DNA from: an uncultured Sphingomonadaceae bacterium
GTDB lineage: Bacteria > Pseudomonadota > Alphaproteobacteria > Sphingomonadales > Sphingomonadaceae
Direction of reading: 5' to 3'
Length of the DNA stretch: 64,000 nucleotides
Assembly: GCA_903871605.1 (NCBI GenBank)
Contig: CAIQHF010000019.1
Span: 1-64,000 of the forward strand
Under the pieces are notes generated by a model. That model worked only from the letters and a program-made list of their open reading frames with translations. It was not told the DNA's origin and ran no database searches. Of the stretch, positions 58,638-64,000 are shown piece by piece (position 1 is the first letter of the stretch; the number at the start of each line of letters is the position of its first letter). A program made the translations under genes and the position numbers.

Positions 58638-58795
58638 GATCGGCATGATGCCGGCTGGTGCCCGGCAGTAGGCACGATCGGCGGCCGGCGTTGCTCTAGC
58701 CGGGCGGATGCGGCCGCGCACGTGATGGCAGCTTCCGTCGTACGGGTCAGCACCGATCGTCGGAACCACCCTCTAGCCGTTACTTAGCCGTTGAT

Positions 58796-58816
58796 ATAAC
58801 TATCTAGGCTTGTTAT
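58796..58816. promoter_or_regulatory. Inverted repeat upstream of the ArsR-type gene
   Basis: ATAAC (58796-58800), an 11-base spacer and GTTAT (58812-58816) form an inverted repeat ten bases before the regulator's ATG, the place of an autoregulatory operator. A TTGATA at 58791-58796 could be a -35, leaving a very short leader. Two TAGCCGTT direct repeats lie just upstream (58775 and 58786). Confidence 0.45.
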
Positions 58817-58826
58817 CGTTAGCCAC

Positions 58827-59171
58827 ATGGATAACCAATCTATCGACCTGGATGCGGTCTTCCGCGCCCTCGCCGACCCGACGCGCAGGGCGGTGCTGGG
58901 CCGATTGGGCCAGGGCACTGCCACGATTGGCGAGCTGGCAGCGCCGTTCGACATGGCGCTTCCGTCGTTCATGAAGCACATCAGCGTTCTCGAACGGTCG
59001 CGCCTGATCGTGTCGCGCAAACGCGGGCGCGTGCGGACATGCGCACTTGATCGCGACAATCTGATCGCCGCCGAGCGCTGGTTCGGCGAACAGCATCTGC
59101 TTTGGCAGACGCGCTACAGCAAACTCGACAGCCTTTTGGCGAGCATAAAGGGAGGCAAAAATGACGGCTGA
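58827..59171 (+). CDS. ArsR/SmtB-family transcriptional regulator
   Basis: A 114-residue winged-helix regulator with AVFRALADPTRRAVLGRL, the ELAAPFDMALPSFMKHISVLERSRLI recognition helix and RKRGRVRTCAL wing. There is no metal-binding Cys/His signature (ELCVC-type), so it is probably not a metal sensor. Its end overlaps the next gene by 11 bases. Such genes are usually paired with an AHSA1-type partner, as here. Its codon use looks less GC-rich than its neighbours. Confidence 0.88.
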   Translation: MDNQSIDLDAVFRALADPTRRAVLGRLGQGTATIGELAAPFDMALPSFMKHISVLERSRLIVSRKRGRVRTCALDRDNLIAAERWFGEQHLLWQTRYSKLDSLLASIKGGKNDG

Positions 59172-59667
59172 TCTTCGTTTCGATTTCGACGCTGACCAAG
59201 CGAAAGGCACACTCACGATCGCGCGCGAATTCGACGCGAGCCGGCAGCTGGTGTGGGACTGCCACACCAAGCAGGACCTCCTCGATCAATGGTTCGCGCC
59301 GAAAGGACTGACCACGAAAACGAAGCATATGGAGTTTCGCGACGGCGGCTACTGGCATTATGCGATGGCAACGCCAAACGGGCAGAGTTTCTGGAACCGG
59401 CTCGACTATTTGACGATAGACCCCATCGACACCTACGAGGCGATGGACGGTTTCTGCGACGAAACCGGTACGGTGAACACCGACATGCCGCGATCACATT
59501 GGACGGTCATATTCGCTGACGTGTCTGACCGGACGTTGGTCACGACCATCGTTCGATATGATTCGCCGGACGGCCTCCAGAAAGCGATCGACATGGGTCT
59601 GGAGGGCGGCATGGCCTCAACCATGGAACGCCTCGACGAGCTGCTTCCGACCCTGAAGAGCCGGTAG
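59161..59667 (+). CDS. SRPBCC / AHSA1-domain protein
   Basis: A 168-residue START/Bet v1-like protein of the AHSA1 group with the N-terminal IAREFDASRQLVWDCHTKQD, the WFAPKGL motif and the C-terminal helix GGMASTMERLDELL. It probably binds a hydrophobic ligand. It overlaps the ArsR-type gene and is regulated with it. The function is not predictable. The sequence is somewhat less GC-rich than flanking genes, which could reflect transfer. Confidence 0.88.
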   Translation: MTADLRFDFDADQAKGTLTIAREFDASRQLVWDCHTKQDLLDQWFAPKGLTTKTKHMEFRDGGYWHYAMATPNGQSFWNRLDYLTIDPIDTYEAMDGFCDETGTVNTDMPRSHWTVIFADVSDRTLVTTIVRYDSPDGLQKAIDMGLEGGMASTMERLDELLPTLKSR

Positions 59668-59990
59668 GATAGGAGCTCTGCGGGATCAAACGCCGCGCTC
59701 ACGGGCGCTCGCCGTTTCGGCGGCCGCCCGCAATGGGATCGCTGCCCACCAGTCTCGAATCGTGCCGCGAACGACGACCCTCGTTCAAAGCGACCGTCGA
59801 GCGGCACGAACAGGATCGGCAAAACCGGAGCGCGTCCTGCCGTATCGGACGGCATTGCGAGACGCATAGCGCCTCGGCAATCGAGCAGTCGCGGCTGGAT
59901 GCTTCGACTGTGCGCGCCGTGATCGGATCTGGGCGACGTCGATACGACCCATCCGGCATCCCGCGGCGCAAGGCGACGGCGCTATCCCGA
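59668..59990. other. 323-bp stretch without a recognisable gene
   Basis: No gene, tRNA, repeat family or intrinsic terminator that I can support. It separates the rightward AHSA1 gene from the leftward outer-membrane factor gene. Short open frames occur on both strands, but their residue composition (many Arg, Ser, Cys) and the absence of a ribosome-binding site argue against coding. Confidence 0.5.
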
Positions 59991-61526
59991 TCAGGGCTGC
60001 GCGACGGGCTTCGCCGCAGCCGCGACCGCCGCCGCAGACCCCTTCGCGATCTCGGCATCGGACCAGCCGCCGCCCAGCGCCTGGATCAGCGCGGCCGCGG
60101 CGTTCTGGCGGTCGACCTGCGCCTGAATCAGCGCACGGCGCGCGGTGAGCGCGGTCGCCTGCGCGGTCACCACGTCGGTATAGACCACGATCCCCGCGCG
60201 ATACTGGTTGAGCAGCGACGCCTCGCTCTTGTCCGCGGCGATCGAGGCCTGGCGCAGCAGCGCCTCCTGTCGCGCCAGCACCTGCGACGCGATCAGATTG
60301 TCCTGGACGTCCTGGAAGGCGGTAAGCGTGACCTGACGGTAATTGGCGACGGTAGCGTCATAGGCCGCGCGGGCGCCGGCGAGACGCGCCCGGCGCGCGC
60401 CGAAATCGATCAGCGTCTCGGCGACCTGCGCGCCCAGCGACCACAGCGTCGCGCCCGAGCTGAACAGCCCCGAGAGCGAATTATTCTCGAAACCGCCGCT
60501 GCCCGACAGGCTTACGGTCGGGAAGAACGCCGCCTTGGCGACGCCGATCTCGGCATTGGCGGCGGCGACCTGGCGCTCGGCCGATGCGACGTCCGGGCGG
60601 CGCTCGACCAGCGTCGAGGGCACCGCGACGGGCACGTCCGGGGTGACCGGCGTCCAGGCCATGCCCAGCGTCGGGATGGTGAAGCTTGCCGGATTCTCGC
60701 CGACGAACACCGCGATCGCATCCTCGAACTGCGCCCGCGTGCGCCGCTCGCCTTCGAGATCGGATTGCGCCGAGGCGAGCTGCGATTGCGCCTGGAACTG
60801 ATCGGTACGCGCGACAATGCCGGCATTATACTGGTTGGTCGCGATCGTCAGCGAGCGCTGATAGGCGTCGACCGTCGCCTGGAGGCTGGCGATCTGCGCG
60901 TCGGCTGCGCGCAGGCTGAGATAGTCGGTGACCAGCTCGCCCTCGAGCGCGAGCCGCGCATTGGCGAGATCGGCGAGCCGCGCCTGCTCGGTCAGCGAGT
61001 CGCTGCGCGCGGTGTTGGCGAGGCTTCCAAAGAAATCGGGCGTCCAGGCTGCCGCGAGGCTCAGATGATAGTTGGTCGAGCTGCTGCCGCTGTTGACGGT
61101 GCCGGAGGTGCTGCCGCTGGTCGATCCGCTGCCCGTGGTCGTGCCCGATCCGCTGATCGTGTCGCCGTTGATGACGCTGCCCGAACCCGAATGGGTGTGC
61201 GTGACGGTGCCGTTGGCGGTGACGGTGGGAAACAGGCTCGCGCGCGCCTCGCGCGTGGTGGCGACCGCCTCGCGGTAGGTAGCGGCGGCCTGCGCCAGCG
61301 TCTGGTTGTGCGCGATCGCGCGGCCGATCAGATCGTCGAGCGTGGCGTCGCCGAAGCCCGTCCACCAGTCGCTGCGCGGCGCGCCGTCGTCCGGATTGGC
61401 GACCTGCCAGCCCGGCGCGGTCTTCCAGCGCTGCGGCGCGGACAGGCTCGGTCGGACATAATGCGGCGCGAGCGAGCAACCGCCGAGCAAGGCGAGCAGC
61501 GGCAGGGAGCGGGCAAATCTGGTCAT
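59991..61526 (-). CDS. RND efflux outer-membrane factor (NodT/OprM type)
   Basis: A 511-residue TolC-like lipoprotein with lipobox LLGGCS near residue 17, followed by ALF-type repeats (SLFPTVTANGTV, and ALEGELVTDYL in the helical barrel). A Ser/Gly/Thr-rich stretch of about 40 residues (SGSGTTTGSGSTSGSTSG, bases ~61075-61210) lies where OprM has its first extracellular loop, and is unusual. The gene overlaps the pump gene by 4 bases. No membrane-fusion protein is in the window; it is expected upstream, beyond 64000. Confidence 0.93.
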   Translation of the reverse strand: MTRFARSLPLLALLGGCSLAPHYVRPSLSAPQRWKTAPGWQVANPDDGAPRSDWWTGFGDATLDDLIGRAIAHNQTLAQAAATYREAVATTREARASLFPTVTANGTVTHTHSGSGSVINGDTISGSGTTTGSGSTSGSTSGTVNSGSSSTNYHLSLAAAWTPDFFGSLANTARSDSLTEQARLADLANARLALEGELVTDYLSLRAADAQIASLQATVDAYQRSLTIATNQYNAGIVARTDQFQAQSQLASAQSDLEGERRTRAQFEDAIAVFVGENPASFTIPTLGMAWTPVTPDVPVAVPSTLVERRPDVASAERQVAAANAEIGVAKAAFFPTVSLSGSGGFENNSLSGLFSSGATLWSLGAQVAETLIDFGARRARLAGARAAYDATVANYRQVTLTAFQDVQDNLIASQVLARQEALLRQASIAADKSEASLLNQYRAGIVVYTDVVTAQATALTARRALIQAQVDRQNAAAALIQALGGGWSDAEIAKGSAAAVAAAAKPVAQP

Positions 61527-64000
61527 GCGGGCAACTCGCGAAGGCGGGAACGGCGTGCGCGCCGATCGCGACGCCGGTTGGCGAGGCGATCGAGGCAGAC
61601 ATAGACGACGGGGGTCGTGATCAGCGTGAGCAGCTGGCTCGCGATCAGCCCGCCGATGATCGCGACGCCGAGCGGCCGGCGCAACTCGGCGCCCTCGCCG
61701 AACCCGATCGCAAGCGGCACCGCGCCGAGCGCCGCCGCCAGCGTCGTCATCAGGATCGGGCGGAAGCGCAGCAGGCTCGCCTCCCTGGCGGCCTGCTGCG
61801 CGGTGAGCCCGCGGCTCCGCTGTGCGTGGATCGCGAAGTCGATGATCAGGATCGCGTTCTTCTTGACGATGCCGAGCAGCAGGAAGACGCCGATCAGCGC
61901 GATGATCGAGAAATCCATCCCGAAGATCATCAGCGCCAGCACCGCGCCGACGCCGGCGGCGGGCAGCGTCGACAGCACGGTCAGCGGGTGGATCAGGCTC
62001 TCGTAGAGGATGCCGAGCACGATGTAGATCGTCACCAGCGCGGCAAGGATGAGCAGCGGCTGCTCGCCCTGCGACTGCTGATAGCTTGCCGCGGTGCCCG
62101 AGAAGCTGCCGTGGACGCTCGTCGGCATCGCGATCTGCGCCTCGGTCTGCTCGATGATCGTCTTGGCCTGCGACAGCGAGGTGCCCGGCGCGAGGTCGAA
62201 CGAGACGGTCGCCGAGACCTCGGTGCCGTCGTGATTGACGGTCGCGGCGGTCGGCGCCTGCGTAACGGTCGCGATGGCGGGCAGCGGCACCATCTGGTGC
62301 GCGGTGGTGGCGAGCGCCGAGCCGGTCGAGGGATCGCGCAGGCCCGGATTGGTCGAGACCGCAGCGGTGCTCGTGCCGGTCGTCGCCGGGCTGCTGCCCG
62401 CAGCGGAGGTGCCGGTGGTCGTGTTCGCGGTCGTCGCGCCCGACACCGCGGTGACCGCACCGCTCGCTGCCGCCGCGACCGCGTCCGTCGCGACCGAATT
62501 GGCGGGTATCCGCACGTCCGGCAGGTTCGCCGGCCCGGTGGTCGCCGAGGCGGTCCAGCCCATGATGACGCTATATTGGTTGATGTCCTCGTAGATCGTC
62601 GCGACGCTGCGCTGCCCGAACGCATCGTAGAGGGCATTGTCGACGTCGAGCGGCGAGATGCCGACGCGCGAGGCGGCATCGCGATCGATCGTGACATAGC
62701 TCTCGACGCCATTCTCGGCGAGGTCGCTGTCGACATTCTTGAGCTTGGGATTGGCATTGAGCGCGTCGGTCAGCTTCTGCGACCAGAGCTTGAGATTGGC
62801 GGTGCTGTCGGCGACCAGCGTATATTGATAGGTGCCGTTCGACTGCCGGCCACCGACGCGTAGATCCTGCACCGGCGACAGGAACAGGCGGATCCCGCTC
62901 ACCGGCTGGAGATGCTTCTGCAGCCGGGCGATCACGTCGGTGCTGGTCAGCCCGTGGCGGTCGCCGACGGATTTCAGCGACATGAAGATGAATGCGCCGC
63001 CCGCGCGGCTGCCGCCGGTGAAGCCGACCACGCTCTGTACCGCGCGATCCTTGTGGATGATCCCGACGATCTGCTCGAGCTTGCCCTGCATCGACTGGAA
63101 GGACACGCTCTCGTCGGCGCGCACGCCGGCCATGATCAGCGGGCTTTCCTGTTGCGGGAAGAAGCCCTTGGGAACGACGATATAGAGATAGACGGTGAGC
63201 CCGATCACTGCGACGAGCAGGAAGATCACCACCGGCTTCATCGCCAGCGCCCAGTCGAGCGAGGCGGCATAGGTACGTTCGGCGCGCTGATAGCCGCGCT
63301 CGAGAAAGCGCGACACGCGGCCGGGCTGGCGCTCGCGCTCGGCCTGATCGGGGCGCAGGAACCACGCGCAGAGCATCGGCGTCATCGTCAGCGAGAGCAC
63401 CAGGCTGATCATCACCGCAACCGACAGCGTCACCGCGAACTCGCGGAACAGCCGGCCGACGATCCCGCCCATGAACAGCAGCGGAATGAACACCGCGACG
63501 AGGCTGATGCTGATCGACAGCACGGTGAAGCCGACCTCGGACGCGCCCTGCAGCGCCGCCTCGAGCCGCCCCATCCCCTGCTCGAGATGCCGCGTCGTAT
63601 TCTCGAGCACCACGATCGCGTCGTCGACGACGAAGCCCGTCGCCACCGTGATCGCCATCAGCGAGAGATTGTTGAGGCTGAACCCCAGCATGTACATCAC
63701 GCCGAACGTGCCGAGCAGCGAGACGATCGTCGCGACCGCCGGGATCATCGTCGAACGGACGTCGCGCAGGAAGGCGAAGACGACGATCACGACGAGGACC
63801 AGCGCAATCAGCACGGTGATCTCGATCTCCTTGATCGACGCGCGGATCGAACTGGTGCGATCGACCGCCACGGCGAGCTTGATGTCCGAGGGGATCTGCG
63901 CGGCGAGCGCGGGCAGCTCGGCATCGATCGCATCCGCCATCTTGATCAGATTGGCGCCCGGCTGCTGCGTGATGTTGACGATGATCGCGCGCTTGCCGTT
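61523..64000 (-). CDS. RND multidrug efflux permease (MdtB/MdtC type), 5' end beyond window
   Basis: Inner-membrane proton-driven pump; 825 C-terminal residues are present and the frame is open to the window edge. Visible motifs: SIKEIEITVLIALVLVVIV (start of the TM2-6 block), the proton-relay helix with GFVVDDAIVVLEN, FIPLLFMGGIVGRLFREF, MTPMLCAWFLRP, and in the second half the TM9-12 block GIVKKNAILIIDFA. An Ala/Thr/Ser-rich insert of about 70 residues (bases ~62330-62520) lies in the docking region, between INQYSVIMG and HQMVPLPAIATV; this is not in standard MdtB. The N-terminal ~220 residues lie beyond 64000. Overlaps the outer-membrane factor gene (ATGA). Confidence 0.93.
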   Translation of the reverse strand, partial: NGKRAIIVNITQQPGANLIKMADAIDAELPALAAQIPSDIKLAVAVDRTSSIRASIKEIEITVLIALVLVVIVVFAFLRDVRSTMIPAVATIVSLLGTFGVMYMLGFSLNNLSLMAITVATGFVVDDAIVVLENTTRHLEQGMGRLEAALQGASEVGFTVLSISISLVAVFIPLLFMGGIVGRLFREFAVTLSVAVMISLVLSLTMTPMLCAWFLRPDQAERERQPGRVSRFLERGYQRAERTYAASLDWALAMKPVVIFLLVAVIGLTVYLYIVVPKGFFPQQESPLIMAGVRADESVSFQSMQGKLEQIVGIIHKDRAVQSVVGFTGGSRAGGAFIFMSLKSVGDRHGLTSTDVIARLQKHLQPVSGIRLFLSPVQDLRVGGRQSNGTYQYTLVADSTANLKLWSQKLTDALNANPKLKNVDSDLAENGVESYVTIDRDAASRVGISPLDVDNALYDAFGQRSVATIYEDINQYSVIMGWTASATTGPANLPDVRIPANSVATDAVAAAASGAVTAVSGATTANTTTGTSAAGSSPATTGTSTAAVSTNPGLRDPSTGSALATTAHQMVPLPAIATVTQAPTAATVNHDGTEVSATVSFDLAPGTSLSQAKTIIEQTEAQIAMPTSVHGSFSGTAASYQQSQGEQPLLILAALVTIYIVLGILYESLIHPLTVLSTLPAAGVGAVLALMIFGMDFSIIALIGVFLLLGIVKKNAILIIDFAIHAQRSRGLTAQQAAREASLLRFRPILMTTLAAALGAVPLAIGFGEGAELRRPLGVAIIGGLIASQLLTLITTPVVYVCLDRLANRRRDRRARRSRLRELPA

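Noticed and set aside
58762-58781. Possible EcfG general-stress promoter (GGAAC ... CGTT) before the ArsR-type gene
   Set aside because: The spacing is 11 bases (or 22 to the next CGTT) instead of the 16-17 of known EcfG promoters.
59733-61604. Long + strand open frame across the gap and the outer-membrane factor gene
   Set aside because: Mostly antisense to the NodT-type gene; the part in the gap has no RBS or recognisable domain.

Overview
The window is a gene-dense, high-GC, mostly housekeeping stretch of an alphaproteobacterial chromosome, almost certainly a sphingomonad (Sphingomonas or a close relative). The evidence is the alphaproteobacterial order rpsB-tsf-pyrH-frr-uppS-cdsA-dxr-rseP-bamA-ompH-fabZ without the lpxD/lpxA/lpxB genes that usually sit in this cluster, as expected of bacteria that use glycosphingolipids instead of LPS; a CckA hybrid kinase; a zinc-free L31; and many short palindromic elements (REPIN-like). 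I saw no prophage, transposase, CRISPR array or secretion island.

Layout. 1-4.3 kb: MltB-type transglycosylase, tRNA-Ser(UGA), a PilZ protein, and a glutaryl-CoA dehydrogenase/CoA-transferase pair. 4.3-16.3 kb: rpmE, mobA, then a long leftward envelope and translation cluster from rpsB to fabZ. 16.5-18.4 kb: a small membrane-protein gene behind a LexA-type promoter, and the phosphatidylethanolamine pair psd/pssA. 18.5-22.5 kb: icd followed by a tandem array of decayed icd 3' ends plus palindromes, a KefB-type antiporter, and an FtsL-like orphan. 22.6-35.8 kb, all leftward: M13 peptidase, cckA, a stand-alone receiver, recA (with LexA box), methyltransferase, GST, Tat-type M24 peptidase, ClC transporter, alaS. 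35.9-43 kb: smpB, dapA, slt, greB, ppk2, aspS. 43-53.6 kb: rnd, ppx, ppk1, hdaA, a DUF2066-like gene, purMN with two small partners, ndk. 53.7-59.7 kb: accessory genes (catalase-related peroxidase with cytochrome b561, PspC, cyclophilin, AIM24, MBL lipoprotein, ArsR/AHSA1 module). 60-64 kb: an outer-membrane factor and an RND pump cut by the window edge.

How the genes work together. The large cluster links translation (S2, EF-Ts, RRF), nucleotide supply (PyrH), isoprenoid and undecaprenyl-phosphate synthesis (Dxr, UppS), phospholipid synthesis (CdsA feeding PssA and Psd) and outer-membrane assembly (RseP, BamA, OmpH). PPK1, PPX and a PPK2 give polyphosphate turnover beside purine synthesis. 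RecA and the small membrane protein carry the same GAAC-N7-GAAC site and probably share SOS control.

The most interesting observations are the SOS-type small membrane protein (candidate division inhibitor), three genes whose Shine-Dalgarno sequence is the end of a mobile palindrome, the tandem decay products of the icd 3' end, and low-complexity inserts in the RND pump and its outer-membrane partner. Coordinates and motifs were read by eye. Family names rest on recognised motifs and synteny, not on database searches.
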